Below are positions 34,050-46,892 of a DNA stretch of 64,000 bases, in pieces. A program made the position numbers and the translations under genes. Below the pieces are notes generated by a model. The model searched no databases. It saw only the letters and a program-made list of their open reading frames with translations, and was not told where the DNA came from. The stretch is from Cellulomonas sp. Root485 (GTDB taxonomy: Bacteria; Actinomycetota; Actinomycetes; Actinomycetales; Cellulomonadaceae): contig NZ_LMFC01000001.1 in the NCBI RefSeq assembly GCF_001426705.1, forward strand, positions 771,923 through 835,922, read 5' to 3'. Every line of letters begins with the position of its first letter. The stretch's first letter is position 1.

Positions 34050-34990
34050 CGGGCGACGACGTTGCGGAGCTGGTCACCGGCGAGGAACGCCGCAAGGTTC
34101 GCGGCCACCAGCTCGCCCGCGCCCCTCGGTCGGCCACCGGCGGCGTGCGGGCTGATCAGCAGCCGCGGCTCGTCCCAGAAGGGGGAGTCGGCCGGGAGAG
34201 GTTCCGTCTCGAAGACGTCGAGAGCAGCACCCGCCAGCCGGCCCGACCGGAGCGCGTCGAGCAGCGCGGCCTCGTCGAGCGTCGCACCGCGGCCCACGTT
34301 GACCACCCACGCACGCGGGGGCAGGAGCGCCAGGACGTCGGCGCCGACCACGTGGCGGGTCTGCTCGGTGGCGGGCAGCAGGGAGATCAGCACGTCGGTG
34401 TACGGCAGGTGGTCCGGGAGGTCGAACGGGGAGATCACCGGGAAGCCGTGGCGGTCGCCGGCGACGGTCGCGACGCCCGTGACCTGCGCACCCAGCGCGG
34501 CGAGCAGAGGCGCCAGCCGGGCGGCGATGGACCCGAAGCCCCAGATCAGCACGTGCGCCCCGTCGAGCGACCGGAACTCGGGTGTGGACCGGGCGTCCTG
34601 CATCCCGCCGAGCTCGCCGGCCCAGCGGTGCTCGGCCTGGGCGCGGACGAGGTCGGGCACCCGACGCGCGGCGGCCAGCACGAGCGCGAGGGTGTGCTCC
34701 GCCACCGGCCCGTCGTGCAGGCCTCGCCCGGAGGTGAGGACGACGTCGTCGGCGAAGCCTGCCTCGAGCGCCGCGTCCGGGCCTGCCGCCAGCGTCTGGA
34801 CCCACCGCAGGCCGCTCAGGCGCCGGGCTGCGTCGGCGGCCTGCTCCGCAGGGTTGCCCCAGAGCACCAGCACCTCGGCGTCGAGGGCGTCGGCGGGCAC
34901 CGGCTCGTGCACGTCGTAGCGCACCACCCGCACGTCGGGGGGCAGTGTCGGGTCGTCGGACATCGTCGTGGGCAGAAGGATCGTGGTCAC
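34046..34990 (-). CDS. D-isomer-specific 2-hydroxyacid dehydrogenase
   Basis: A 314-residue NAD(P)-dependent reductase of the phosphoglycerate/glyoxylate type. The Rossmann loop is [12 protein letters not shown]. The catalytic Arg is in [11 protein letters not shown], Glu in FETEPLP and His in SPHAAGG. The substrate is not evident. GTG 34990 is the start, 18 bp from the divergent response regulator; the shared region is a near-palindrome (GGCTACGATG/CCATCGTGGCC). Confidence 0.87.
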   Translation of the reverse strand: MTTILLPTTMSDDPTLPPDVRVVRYDVHEPVPADALDAEVLVLWGNPAEQAADAARRLSGLRWVQTLAAGPDAALEAGFADDVVLTSGRGLHDGPVAEHTLALVLAAARRVPDLVRAQAEHRWAGELGGMQDARSTPEFRSLDGAHVLIWGFGSIAARLAPLLAALGAQVTGVATVAGDRHGFPVISPFDLPDHLPYTDVLISLLPATEQTRHVVGADVLALLPPRAWVVNVGRGATLDEAALLDALRSGRLAGAALDVFETEPLPADSPFWDEPRLLISPHAAGGRPRGAGELVAANLAAFLAGDQLRNVVAR

Positions 34991-35008
34991 CCTGGCTACG
35001 ATGCCATC

Positions 35009-35671
35009 GTGGCCTCACCCAGCGCCTCCGGTGTCATCACCGTGATGATCGTCGACGATCACGAGGTGGTCCGGCGCGGCATCGCGGAGCTCGTGGACCG
35101 CGCCGAGGGGATGGCGGTGGTCGCGGAGGCCGCCTCGGTGGCGGACGGGGTGCGCCGCGCCGACCTGGTGAGGCCGCAGATCGTGCTCGTGGACCTCCAG
35201 CTGCCGGACGGCACGGGGATCGACGTCCTGCGGGCGCTGCGCGAGAAGCTGCCCGAGACGCGGGCGATCGTCCTGACGTCGTTCGACGACGACGACGCCC
35301 TGGCCGCCGCGCTCGACGAGGGTGCCGCGGCGTACCTGCTGAAGTCGGTCCGGGGTGCGGAGATCACGGAGGTGATCCGCGCCGTCGCGGCCGGGCGGAC
35401 CCTGCTCGACCGGCGGACGGTGACCCGGCACAAGGCACGGCACGAGGACCCGACGGACGGACTGACACCCAGCGAGCTGCGCGTCATCGAGCTCATCGGC
35501 GAGGGGATGTCGAACCGGGAGATCGCGGAACGGCTGGGCATCGTCGAGAAGACCGTGAAGAACCACATCACCTCCGTGCTCGCGAAGATGGGTCTGCAGC
35601 GGCGCACCCAGGTCGCGGCGTGGGTGGCCTCGCGGGCGCGCGCGGGCTGGCGGGTGGAGCCGGGCGGCTGA
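35009..35671 (+). CDS. NarL/DevR-type response regulator
   Basis: A 220-residue regulator with an N-terminal receiver (VMIVDDHEVVRRG, phospho-acceptor Asp in LVDLQLPDG, LTSFDDDDAL, Lys in LLKSVRG) and a C-terminal LuxR-type helix-turn-helix (LTPSELRVIELIGEGMSNREIAERL). It resembles the DevR/DosR branch. GTG 35009 has TACGAT six bases upstream, so it is probably leaderless. It converges, 4 nt apart, with a GAF histidine kinase at the end of the cyd operon, which may be its partner. Confidence 0.87.
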   Translation: MASPSASGVITVMIVDDHEVVRRGIAELVDRAEGMAVVAEAASVADGVRRADLVRPQIVLVDLQLPDGTGIDVLRALREKLPETRAIVLTSFDDDDALAAALDEGAAAYLLKSVRGAEITEVIRAVAAGRTLLDRRTVTRHKARHEDPTDGLTPSELRVIELIGEGMSNREIAERLGIVEKTVKNHITSVLAKMGLQRRTQVAAWVASRARAGWRVEPGG

Positions 35672-35675
35672 GCCG

Positions 35676-37340
35676 TCAGGCCAGAGGGGCTTCCCAGGTC
35701 AGGAGCGTGCCCGGCCCCGTGGGTGGGGCACCGATCTCGACGGTCCCCCCGCGCTCGTGGGCGCGTTCGGCGAGGTTGCGGGTGCCCGAGCTGCGGCGGC
35801 GGTCCGCCGGGAGCCCGACGCCGTCGTCCTCGACCTCGACCCGCACCGAGCCCTCAGGTGCGGTGCCCAGGACGAGCACGCGCACGGTCACGGACGATGC
35901 CCGCGCGTGCCGGGCCGCGTTGGCCAGCCCTTCGCGCACGACCGCGACCACGTCGGCGGTGAGGTCCGGTCCGACGCGATGGTCCACACGGTCCGCGTCG
36001 AGCCCGCCCACGACAACCGTCGTCCCGTCGAGGCTGACGACGAGCGACGGGGCGAAGCCCAGCCCCGTCCGCGCGAGGGACGCCTCCCGCCGCAGCCGTT
36101 CGACGAGGCCGCGGGCCGCGTCCGGGTCCCGCAGGTCGTGCACGATCCGCCGGATCTGCTGCACCGAGCCGTCGACGTTGTCCAGCGCCTCGTCGACGAT
36201 CGCGGTCAGCTCGGTGGCGTCCACGCCGCGAGCCGCGCGCCGACGGACCGCCTCCAGCTGCAGCCCCGTCGCGAACAGCTGCTGGATGGCGAGGTCGTGC
36301 AGGTCACGGGCGATGCGCTCGCGCTCGTCGAGCAGCGCCTCCAGGTCGTGGGCGTGACGTCCGGCGGCCAGCTGGGTGGCGAGCGCGGCCTGGGCGGCGA
36401 ACGCCGCGGCGGTGGTGAGGTCGGACGGCTCGAACGGGGGTGCACCGACCTTGCGCAGCAGGATGAGCACCCCGACGGCACCACCCGGCGCCGGGACGGG
36501 CGCGAACAGGGCCGGACCGAACGACCGCATGGCCGGCGTGGCGACGGTGTGGGCGCGCGCGAGGGACGCCGTGATCAGCCCGGTGCCGTCCTCGACCACG
36601 CGCCACGCGCGGGATCCGGGAGGCATCGGAGCACCGATCAGCTCGTCCCGGTTGCGGCCGACCGCGACCTCGATGACCAGCTCGCCGCCGACCCCGGGCA
36701 GCGCGAGCGCGGCGGCGTCCGCCTCGTCCGCGTCCCGGGCCGTCGAGACGATGCGTTCGAGCGCTCCGTCGTCGTCGACGCCCTCCAGCAGGGTCGTCGT
36801 GAGGTCCACACCCGCCTGCAGCCAGTGCTCACGGCGCTGCGCGTCGGCGTGCTGCTGGGCGTTCGCGACGGCTGTGCCGGCCGCGGCGGCGAGCGACAGC
36901 ACGACGTCCTCGTCCTCCTGGGTGAAGCCGCCGGGCTTCTCGGACAGGTACAGGTGGCCGAAGACGCGGCCGCCGACCCGGACGGAGGTCCCCAGCAGCG
37001 GGACGGTGGACGGGTGGTCGGGTGGGATGCCACGGAACGCCGGGTGCTCGCGCGCGTCGCGCAGGCGGAGCGCGCCGGTCTCGGGGACCTCGCCGAGCGT
37101 CCCCAGCGCGAGCGGGGCCGCGCGCAGGACGTCGGCCACGGTCCCCGGCACACCGGTGGACACGAAGGCGGTGGACACCCCGCGGTCGTCGATGACGGTG
37201 AGTGCCCCGTACGGGGCCCCGGTCAGGCCCGCCGCAGCCTCGACGAACCGCTCCAGCACCGCGGACAGCTCGAGCTCGCCGGCGACCGCGATGACGGCGC
37301 TGACCAGGTCGCCGTCGCGCGGGACCCCCGCTTCGGCCAC
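35676..37340 (-). CDS. GAF-domain sensor histidine kinase (DevS-like)
   Basis: A 554-residue kinase with two tandem GAF domains (about 10-165 and 175-330), no membrane segment, and a HisKA_3/HATPase_c core. The phospho-acceptor is in ERERIARDLHDLAIQQLF; the N-box in EGLANAARHARAS; and the G-box in DDGVGLPADRR. The layout and GAF-A segment (PPDHP, then VFGHLYLSEK) are like DevS/DosT, which sense O2, NO and CO through haem, although haem binding here is inference. GTG 37340 follows AGGAGA, 14 nt after cydC, so it belongs to the cyd operon. Confidence 0.85.
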   Translation of the reverse strand: MAEAGVPRDGDLVSAVIAVAGELELSAVLERFVEAAAGLTGAPYGALTVIDDRGVSTAFVSTGVPGTVADVLRAAPLALGTLGEVPETGALRLRDAREHPAFRGIPPDHPSTVPLLGTSVRVGGRVFGHLYLSEKPGGFTQEDEDVVLSLAAAAGTAVANAQQHADAQRREHWLQAGVDLTTTLLEGVDDDGALERIVSTARDADEADAAALALPGVGGELVIEVAVGRNRDELIGAPMPPGSRAWRVVEDGTGLITASLARAHTVATPAMRSFGPALFAPVPAPGGAVGVLILLRKVGAPPFEPSDLTTAAAFAAQAALATQLAAGRHAHDLEALLDERERIARDLHDLAIQQLFATGLQLEAVRRRAARGVDATELTAIVDEALDNVDGSVQQIRRIVHDLRDPDAARGLVERLRREASLARTGLGFAPSLVVSLDGTTVVVGGLDADRVDHRVGPDLTADVVAVVREGLANAARHARASSVTVRVLVLGTAPEGSVRVEVEDDGVGLPADRRRSSGTRNLAERAHERGGTVEIGAPPTGPGTLLTWEAPLA

Positions 37341-37354
37341 TGTGCGGTCTCCTG

Positions 37355-39070
37355 TCAGTCGGTCGCGCGCTCTCGCTCCCAGGCGTCACGGTAGTCCGGG
37401 ACGGTCGCCAGGAGCTCGGCGTGCGCACCGCGCGCGACGACGCGACCGCCGTCGAGCAGCAGGACCTCGTCCGCCGCCGGGAGCGCGCTGAGGCGGTGGG
37501 TGACCACGACGACTCCCCGGGGGTCGTTCAGCAGGTCCGTGACCAGGGCGTCGGCACGCTCCGGGTCGAGGTGCTCGGCCGGCTCGTCGACGAGCAGGAG
37601 TGGTGCCGGGGACACCAGGGCGCGCGCGACGAGCAGCCGGCGCCGTTCGCCCCCCGACACCGTGCGGGCGTCGGGTCCGACGACGGTGTCGAGGCCGTCC
37701 GGGAGCCCGACGAGCCACTCCGCGAGGCCGACCCGTGCCAGCACGTCGGTCGCCTCCGTGGCGGTGAGGTCACCGCGCCCGACGCGCAGGTTCTCCAGCA
37801 CGGTGGTCCCGAACACGTGGGCGTCCTCGGTGCCGACGACGACCGCGGCGGCGACGGCGTGCCGGTCGAGGTGGTCGACGTCGTGCCCGTCGAGCGTGAG
37901 CGTGCCGGCCTGCCGGGGGAGCAGCCCCGCGAGGGTGAGCAGGGTGGTCGTCTTGCCGCTCCCCGACGGCCCGACGATCGCGACGGAGCGGCCGGGCCGC
38001 AGGTCCAGGGCGAGCTCGGTGACCACCGGCGGTGCGCCGGGCCAGCCGGCGGCGAGGTCGGTCGCGACGAGCGGGGGGCGCCCGGGGGAGTCGTCGGTCG
38101 GCGGGGGGTCGGTCGGCGCGTCGAGCAGCGCGAGGACCCGTGCCGCGGCCGCGCGCGAACGCTGGACCTGGATCGCGGCGGCGGGCAGGAGAGCCGTCGC
38201 CTCGAACGCTGCGAGCGGCGTGAGCACGATCACGGCGAGCTCGACCGGGGAGAGCAGGCCGGCGCCGACGGCGGGGACGCCCGTGAGCAGGGCCGCCAGC
38301 ATCGCCGCTCCGACCGCCAGCTGACCGATCCCGGCAGCGATCGCGGCCGGGCCGGCCCCCGCGTCGGTGGCCGCGGCGAGCCGCCGGTCGGCGTCGCGCA
38401 GGGTGGCCAGCTCGGTGCTCGCGCGGCCGCCGACGAGGAGCGGGCCGGCGTCGTCCAGCAGACCGAGAGCGGTCGCCGTCATGTCCGCGCGGCTCTCCAG
38501 CGCGCGCTGCTCGGTGCTCCGCGCGGCACGGGCGGCGATCGCGGGTGCGACGACGCCCGCCAGCACGAGGCACACGCCGAGCGCGAGGCCGGCCGGGGGC
38601 CAGAACGCGCACATCGCCAGCACCGTGCCGGCGCCGAGCGTGATCGCGACCCCCGCCGGCAGCAGGCCTCGCACCACCACGTCGCCGACCGCGTCGACGT
38701 CCGCACCGACGCGGGCGAGCAGGTCCCCGCGCCGCACCCGCAGGAGCGTCTCGGGCCGCGCGACGGCGAGCCGGTCGTACAGGGTGGTGCGCAGGTCGGT
38801 CATGCCGCGCAGGGCGACGTCGTGGGACACCAGCCGCTCGAGGTAGCGCAGCACCCCGCGGCCGATGCCGAACGCGCGCACCGCGACGGTCGCGACCGAC
38901 AGCTGGAGCACGGGCGGCATCTGGGAGGCGCGCGCGATCAGCCAGGCCGAGACCGCCGCCAGGGCGACCGCACACCCGAACGCGAGCGTCCCGAGCAGGA
39001 GGGCCAGCGCGAACCGGCGCGGGTCCAGGTCGAGGAGCCGGACCGCGCGGCGCAGCGTCCCGCGGGTCAT
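37355..39070 (-). CDS. cydC: Heterodimeric ABC exporter CydDC, subunit CydC
   Basis: A 571-residue fused membrane/ATPase subunit. Six hydrophobic segments occupy about 20-320 and the ATPase follows: Walker A GPSGSGKTTT, signature VSGGERRRL, Walker B LLLVDEPAEHLD. With CydD it exports cysteine/glutathione-type thiols needed for cytochrome bd assembly. ATG 39070 overlaps the cydD stop as ATGA. The TMD contains the family-typical SAWLIARASQMPPVL. Confidence 0.9.
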   Translation of the reverse strand: MTRGTLRRAVRLLDLDPRRFALALLLGTLAFGCAVALAAVSAWLIARASQMPPVLQLSVATVAVRAFGIGRGVLRYLERLVSHDVALRGMTDLRTTLYDRLAVARPETLLRVRRGDLLARVGADVDAVGDVVVRGLLPAGVAITLGAGTVLAMCAFWPPAGLALGVCLVLAGVVAPAIAARAARSTEQRALESRADMTATALGLLDDAGPLLVGGRASTELATLRDADRRLAAATDAGAGPAAIAAGIGQLAVGAAMLAALLTGVPAVGAGLLSPVELAVIVLTPLAAFEATALLPAAAIQVQRSRAAAARVLALLDAPTDPPPTDDSPGRPPLVATDLAAGWPGAPPVVTELALDLRPGRSVAIVGPSGSGKTTTLLTLAGLLPRQAGTLTLDGHDVDHLDRHAVAAAVVVGTEDAHVFGTTVLENLRVGRGDLTATEATDVLARVGLAEWLVGLPDGLDTVVGPDARTVSGGERRRLLVARALVSPAPLLLVDEPAEHLDPERADALVTDLLNDPRGVVVVTHRLSALPAADEVLLLDGGRVVARGAHAELLATVPDYRDAWERERATD

Positions 39071-40704
39071 GTGAGCACCTGCGCGTCCGACCGGACGTGC
39101 ACGACGTCGTCGGCCACCGCCACCAGGGACGGGCGGTGCGCCACGAGCAGCACGGTCCGTCCCGCGTCCCGCAGGGCCCGCACGGTGTCGAGGACCACCT
39201 GCTCACCGGCCGCGTCCAGGTGGGCCGTGGGCTCGTCCAGGACCACCAGCGCCGTGTGCGCGAGCAGGGTGCGGGTCAGCGCGACGCGCTGGCGCTGGCC
39301 CAGGCTCAGTCCCGCACCGCCGCGACCCAGCGGGGTGGCCCAGCCGTCGGGCAGCGTCGCAAGGACGGTGTCGAGGCCGGTGAGCGCGGCCGCCGTCGCG
39401 CGCGAGCGGTCGTCGCCGCCGACGAGGTCGGCCACCGTCCCCGGCTCGAGCACGGGTCGCTGCGGCAACCAGGACACCTGGGCCCACAGCGAGGAGGGAT
39501 CGAGGTCGGCGAGGTCGACGCCGTCGACCGAGGCGCGGCCGTCGTCGGGGCGCAGCAGCCCGAGGGCGATCTCGAGCGCGGTGGTCTTGCCGACGCCGCT
39601 CGGCCCGGTCAGCGCGACGACCGTGCCGGGTCGCAGGACCAGGTCGAGGCCGTGCGGGGTGCTCCCGCCCGAGGTCCGCACCCCGACGCCGTCGAGCCGC
39701 AGGGTCGCCGTCCGCAGATCCGGCGCCGGCTGCGTCCCGACGACCGCGACCGGGGTCTCGAGCACCTCGAACGCCCGCCCCGCCGCCGCGACCCCGTCGG
39801 CCGCGGCGTGGAACTGGACCCCGACCTGGCGCAGCGGCAGGAAGACCTCGGGCGCCAGGACGAGGACCGCGATCCCGGTGACCAGGTCCAGGTTCCCCTC
39901 CACCAACCGCAGCCCGATGCCGACCGCGACGAGCGCGACCGACAGGGTGGTCAGGAGCTCCAGCACCATGCCCGACAGGAACGCGATGCGCAGCGTCCCC
40001 ATGGTCGCCTGCCGGTGCGCGTCGCCGAGCGTCCGCACCCGGGCCCCGGGACCGCGCTCGCGCCCGTGCGCCCGGAGCGTGGGCAGGCCGGCGAGCAGGT
40101 CCAGGACCTGGGCGCCGAGCCGCTGCATGCTGGCCAGGCCCTGCTCGGACCGGCCCTGCGTGAGCCGCCCGACGAGGACCATGAAGATCGGGACGAGCGG
40201 CAGCACCGTCACCAGGATCGCGGCGGAGACCCAGTCGAGCCCGAGCACCACGAGCAGGACGCCCGGCGTCACCGTGGCCGCGAGCACGAGCTGCGGCAGG
40301 TACCGCACGAAGTACGGCTCGAGCGCGTCGAGCCCGCGCGTCGCCAGCGTGACCACCGAGGGCCCCTCGCCGGAGGCCAGCCAGCGCGGACCCAGCGCCA
40401 CCGCGTGCGCCACGACCTGCTCCCGCAGCTCGGCGACCGTCCGGGTGGCCGCACGGTGTGCGAACCGTTCCTGTGCGGCGGTGACCAGCGCCCGGACCGC
40501 GACGACGGCCGCGAGCCACGCGATCGTCGGACGCAGGACGTCCAGCGTGGCGCCGTCCGACACCGCGGCGCCCAGCGCGTGCGCGAGCAGCAGGGCCTGG
40601 GCGACGACCAACGCCGCGGTGACCACGCCGAGCGTCGCGGTGAGGGCGACGTACCCCCGGGCGGCTCGCGCGTGCCGCAGCAGGCGTGGGTCGAGCGGCC
40701 TCAC
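39067..40704 (-). CDS. cydD: Heterodimeric ABC exporter CydDC, subunit CydD
   Basis: A 545-residue partner of CydC. Its membrane part has five to six helices and ends with a complete ATPase: Walker A GPSGVGKTTALE, signature LSLGQRQRVALTR, Walker B LVVLDEPTAHLD. The signature LSLGQ differs slightly from LSGGQ. GTG 40704 overlaps the cydB stop as GTGA. The pair is required for bd oxidase assembly in other bacteria. Confidence 0.9.
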   Translation of the reverse strand: MRPLDPRLLRHARAARGYVALTATLGVVTAALVVAQALLLAHALGAAVSDGATLDVLRPTIAWLAAVVAVRALVTAAQERFAHRAATRTVAELREQVVAHAVALGPRWLASGEGPSVVTLATRGLDALEPYFVRYLPQLVLAATVTPGVLLVVLGLDWVSAAILVTVLPLVPIFMVLVGRLTQGRSEQGLASMQRLGAQVLDLLAGLPTLRAHGRERGPGARVRTLGDAHRQATMGTLRIAFLSGMVLELLTTLSVALVAVGIGLRLVEGNLDLVTGIAVLVLAPEVFLPLRQVGVQFHAAADGVAAAGRAFEVLETPVAVVGTQPAPDLRTATLRLDGVGVRTSGGSTPHGLDLVLRPGTVVALTGPSGVGKTTALEIALGLLRPDDGRASVDGVDLADLDPSSLWAQVSWLPQRPVLEPGTVADLVGGDDRSRATAAALTGLDTVLATLPDGWATPLGRGGAGLSLGQRQRVALTRTLLAHTALVVLDEPTAHLDAAGEQVVLDTVRALRDAGRTVLLVAHRPSLVAVADDVVHVRSDAQVLT

Positions 40705-41759
40705 TTCTCAGGGGTGCTCAGGGCGGGCAGCTTGTCGAACGTGAGGCCGGTGTGGTCCGGGATCCGGTCGGCGGAGATCCGCTTGCGGAACACCCAGTAG
40801 GTCCAGCCCTGGTAGAGCAGGACGAGGGGCGTGAGGAAGGCGGCCACCCACGTCATGACCGTGAGCGTGTAGTTGGTCGACGACGCGTTGGTGATCGTCA
40901 GCGAGTTGGCCGGGTCGAACGCCGGCATGACGTCGGGGTACATCGAGCCGAAGATCAGCACGACGGCAGCGACGATCGCCACGGCCGAGGCGGTGAACGC
41001 GAGGCCCTCCTGGCGGCGCTGCGTGGCGACGACGAGCACGACCAGCGCACCCGCAGCGACGACGACCGCCGCCCACGTCCACGGCACGGAGTACGCGACC
41101 TGCGCCCACACGGCCCACACGCCTGCCACGACGAGCGTCACGACGGACGACCGGGCCGCGAGCACCCCGGCGCGCGCCCGGACGTCACCGTCGGACTTCA
41201 GCGCCAGGAAGACCGCTCCGTGCGTCAGGAAGATCAGTGCGGTCGTGGCGCCGCCGAGCAGGGCGAACGGGTTGAGCAACGCCCAGAACCCGCCGACGTA
41301 CTGGTGGCTCGCGTCGAGCTCCACGCCGCGGACCAGGTTGGCGAACGCCACGCCCCAGAGCACGGCCGGCACCCACGACCCGACCATCAGGCACCGGTCG
41401 GCCAGCGACCGCCAGCGCGGGTCGTCGATCTTGCCGCGCCACTCGAACGCCACCACGCGCACGATGAGCGCGAGCAGGATGAGCAGGAGCGGCAGGTAGA
41501 ACCCGGAGAACATCGTGGCGTACCACTCGGGGAACGCCGCGAACGTCGCACCGCCCGCGGTGAGCAGCCACACCTCGTTGCCGTCCCACACGGGGCCGAT
41601 GGTGTTGATCATGACTCGGCGGTCCCGGTCCTTGGCCGCGCGGTCGCCGCGGGACAGCAGCCCCAGCAGCATCCCGACGCCGAAGTCGAACCCCTCCAGC
41701 ACGAGGTAGCCGGTCCACAGGACGGCGATGAGGATGAACCAGACGGTGGTGAGCTCCAT
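40701..41759 (-). CDS. cydB: Cytochrome bd ubiquinol oxidase subunit II
   Basis: A 352-residue, about nine-helix membrane subunit that pairs with CydA in the high-affinity, non-proton-pumping terminal oxidase. Seen are TVWFILIAVLWTGYLVLEGFDFGVGML at the N-terminus and GNEVWLLTAGGATFAAFPEWYATMFSGFY. ATG 41759 is preceded by a weak ribosome site, 15 nt after cydA. It overlaps cydD. Confidence 0.95.
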   Translation of the reverse strand: MELTTVWFILIAVLWTGYLVLEGFDFGVGMLLGLLSRGDRAAKDRDRRVMINTIGPVWDGNEVWLLTAGGATFAAFPEWYATMFSGFYLPLLLILLALIVRVVAFEWRGKIDDPRWRSLADRCLMVGSWVPAVLWGVAFANLVRGVELDASHQYVGGFWALLNPFALLGGATTALIFLTHGAVFLALKSDGDVRARAGVLAARSSVVTLVVAGVWAVWAQVAYSVPWTWAAVVVAAGALVVLVVATQRRQEGLAFTASAVAIVAAVVLIFGSMYPDVMPAFDPANSLTITNASSTNYTLTVMTWVAAFLTPLVLLYQGWTYWVFRKRISADRIPDHTGLTFDKLPALSTPEK

Positions 41760-41774
41760 GGTCGTCGGCTCCGC

Positions 41775-43277
41775 TCAGTACGCGAACGACAGGGGACGCT
41801 CGTGCGCCGTGTCCGGGTCGTTGTCGGGGTTGTCGGGGCTGGGGTCGTGCTCGCTGTCCGCCACACCCTGGATCGCGTACCGGTGCATGAGGCGGTACCA
41901 GAACACGGCGAGGATCCCGTAGAGCAGCGTGAAGGCGATCAGGCTCGTCAGGATCGTGCCGGTGCTGGTCACGGTCGAGACGCCGCGGGCGGTGAGCAGC
42001 CAGACGCCGTCGACGCCGCCCGGGTTCGGATTGGGTGCGACGACCCACGGCTGGCGTCCCATCTCGGTGAAGATCCAGCCGAAGGACGACGCCAGGAACG
42101 GGGTCGCGATCGCGGCGATGCCCAGCCGACCGACCCACACGTTCCCGCTCACGCGTCCCTTGCGGGTCACCCAGAACGCCACCAGCGCGAGCGCGGCCGA
42201 GCCGAGCGCGAAGCCGATCATGAGGCGGAAGCCCCAGTACGTCACGGCGAGGTTCGGGATGTAGCTGATGGGCTCGCCGTTCGCGTCGGTGTACCCGTAC
42301 TTCTCCTCGTACGACTGCTGCAGCTGGTCGGTGCCCTGCAGGGTGGAGGAGAAGTCGCCCGTCGCCAGGAACGACAGGGCGCCGGGGATCTCGAGGAGGT
42401 GGGTGACCTGGTCGCAGTCGTCGCCCGTGCCCAGCGGCCCGACCGCGAGGATCGAGAAGGGCACGCTCGAGGTCGTCTGGCACAGCGCCTCGGCGGCGGC
42501 CATCTTCGTCGGCTGCTGCTCGAACATGAGCTTGGCCTGCTGGTCGCCGCTCAGGGCGACACCGACGCCGGAGATCACCATGACGATCACGCCCAGGACG
42601 ACGGCGGGGCGGTAGACGTCGCGCGCCTTCTCGACCTGACCCGCGCGCACTAGGCGCACCATCCACCAGGCGGCGATGCCGGCGACGAACGTGCCTGCCG
42701 TGAGGAACGCGGCGGAGATCGTGTGCGGGAACGCCGCGAGCAGCGTGTTGTTCGACAGGACGGCGCCGATGTCCGTCATCTCGGCGCGCCCGCGCTCCTC
42801 GTTGAACGTGGCCCCGACCGGGTGCTGCATCCAGGAGTTCGCCGCCAGGATGAAGTAGGCGGACAGGTTCGTGGCGATCGCCACCGCCCAGATGCACGCG
42901 AGATGGATCTTCTTCGGCAGCTTGTCCCAGCCGAAGATCCACAGCCCGAGGAACGTCGACTCGACGAAGAACGCCGCGAGCGCCTCCATGGCCAGCGGGG
43001 CGCCGAAGACGTCACCGACGAAGCGGGAGTACTCGCTCCACGCCATCCCGAACTGGAACTCCTGCACGATGCCTGTGGCCACGCCGATGGCGAAGTTGAT
43101 GAGCAGGAGCTTGCCGAAGAACTTGGTCAGCCGCAGCCAGCGCTCGTTCCCCGTCCGCACCCATGCCGTCTGCATGATCGCGACGAGGGGCGCCAGGCCG
43201 ATCGTCAACGGGACGAAGATGAAGTGGTAGACGGTCGTGATGCCGAACTGCCACCGTGCCACGTCCAGCGTGTCCAC
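41775..43277 (-). CDS. cydA: Cytochrome bd ubiquinol oxidase subunit I
   Basis: A 500-residue haem-bearing subunit. The N-terminal ARWQFGITTVYHFIFVPLTIG holds the His ligand of haem b595; WSEYSRFVGDVFGAPLA, a canonical FFVEST-type helix, and a periplasmic Q-loop with PWVV-like turn follow. Nine hydrophobic segments are visible. It couples quinol oxidation to O2 reduction under low oxygen. GTG 43277 has GGAGGA 5-6 nt ahead. It is the first gene of cydABDC-kinase. Confidence 0.95.
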   Translation of the reverse strand: MDTLDVARWQFGITTVYHFIFVPLTIGLAPLVAIMQTAWVRTGNERWLRLTKFFGKLLLINFAIGVATGIVQEFQFGMAWSEYSRFVGDVFGAPLAMEALAAFFVESTFLGLWIFGWDKLPKKIHLACIWAVAIATNLSAYFILAANSWMQHPVGATFNEERGRAEMTDIGAVLSNNTLLAAFPHTISAAFLTAGTFVAGIAAWWMVRLVRAGQVEKARDVYRPAVVLGVIVMVISGVGVALSGDQQAKLMFEQQPTKMAAAEALCQTTSSVPFSILAVGPLGTGDDCDQVTHLLEIPGALSFLATGDFSSTLQGTDQLQQSYEEKYGYTDANGEPISYIPNLAVTYWGFRLMIGFALGSAALALVAFWVTRKGRVSGNVWVGRLGIAAIATPFLASSFGWIFTEMGRQPWVVAPNPNPGGVDGVWLLTARGVSTVTSTGTILTSLIAFTLLYGILAVFWYRLMHRYAIQGVADSEHDPSPDNPDNDPDTAHERPLSFAY

Positions 43278-43768
43278 GAGTCCTCCGGGGTGCTACAGGA
43301 GCTGCGAGTCCGTCGGGTCTACGGTCCGGGCGCCCGACGGACGAGACGACCGTCCAGGTCAGGTGGCCTGGACAGGAACGCGCGGACCGGGTCCAGTCTG
43401 CTCCTGTGGCGGAGGTGCCGGAAGCCAGACGGAGCCGGGTGTGCGTCACACCGGGACGCGCCGACGAGAACGGGCGGCACGCCGTGCGAAGACCCCTGTG
43501 CGATACTGACCCCGGCTCCTAGGACGACCACACCGTCTCGGGACCCTTGAGCTCGCAGCACCAGCATGTCGTGCGCGCCAGCCGCCGCTTCGCCGCCCGC
43601 TGGTCCCCGATCGGGACCGACGGCTCCGGCCCCGCAGGCGATGGCGCCGACCGGGTGCAGCAGCCACGACCGCCGACTTTCCGTCGCCGCGCAGCACGCG
43701 TGCGACGACCGACCGACCGAGCAGCGCCGCGTGTGGGTGGCGATGCCCGGTACCCAGGAGCACTTCGC
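43278..43768. other. 491-bp divergent region between cydA and rne
   Basis: No gene is supported here, although a plus-strand frame is open back to 43547. Near cydA lie two strong hairpins in its leader: GTCCGTCGGG/CCCGACGGAC at 43308-43342 and GTCCAGG/CCTGGAC at 43352-43373. Next is a 15-bp palindrome at 43438-43452. The rne side contains an inverted repeat GGTCCC/GGGACC at 43602-43618 and a leader that may exceed 200 nt, as is usual for rne. Confidence 0.6.
43438..43452. promoter_or_regulatory. Palindrome GGTGTG-CGT-CACACC upstream of cydA
   Basis: A perfect 6-bp inverted repeat around three bases, 161 bp upstream of the cydA start. Palindromes with GTG...CAC cores are recognised by Rex and CRP/FNR-type regulators of respiration, but this one does not fit either consensus fully. 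It could be the operator for redox control of cydABDC. Confidence 0.4.
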
Positions 43769-46855
<3,087 letters not shown>

Positions 46856-46862
46856 CGACGGG

Positions 46863-46892
46863 GCTCGTGCCGGTCAGACGACCGGCACGAGC
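46863..46892. terminator. Bidirectional hairpin between rne and the oxidoreductase gene
   Basis: A perfect 13-bp stem (GCTCGTGCCGGTC with its complement) and a 4-nt loop lie 7 nt after the rne stop and include the stop codon of the convergent gene. No U-run. Confidence 0.85.

Noticed and set aside
43547..43768. 5' extension of rne to an upstream start
   Set aside because: The extension is low-complexity and lacks a ribosome site, while GTG 43769 has AGGAG at good spacing.
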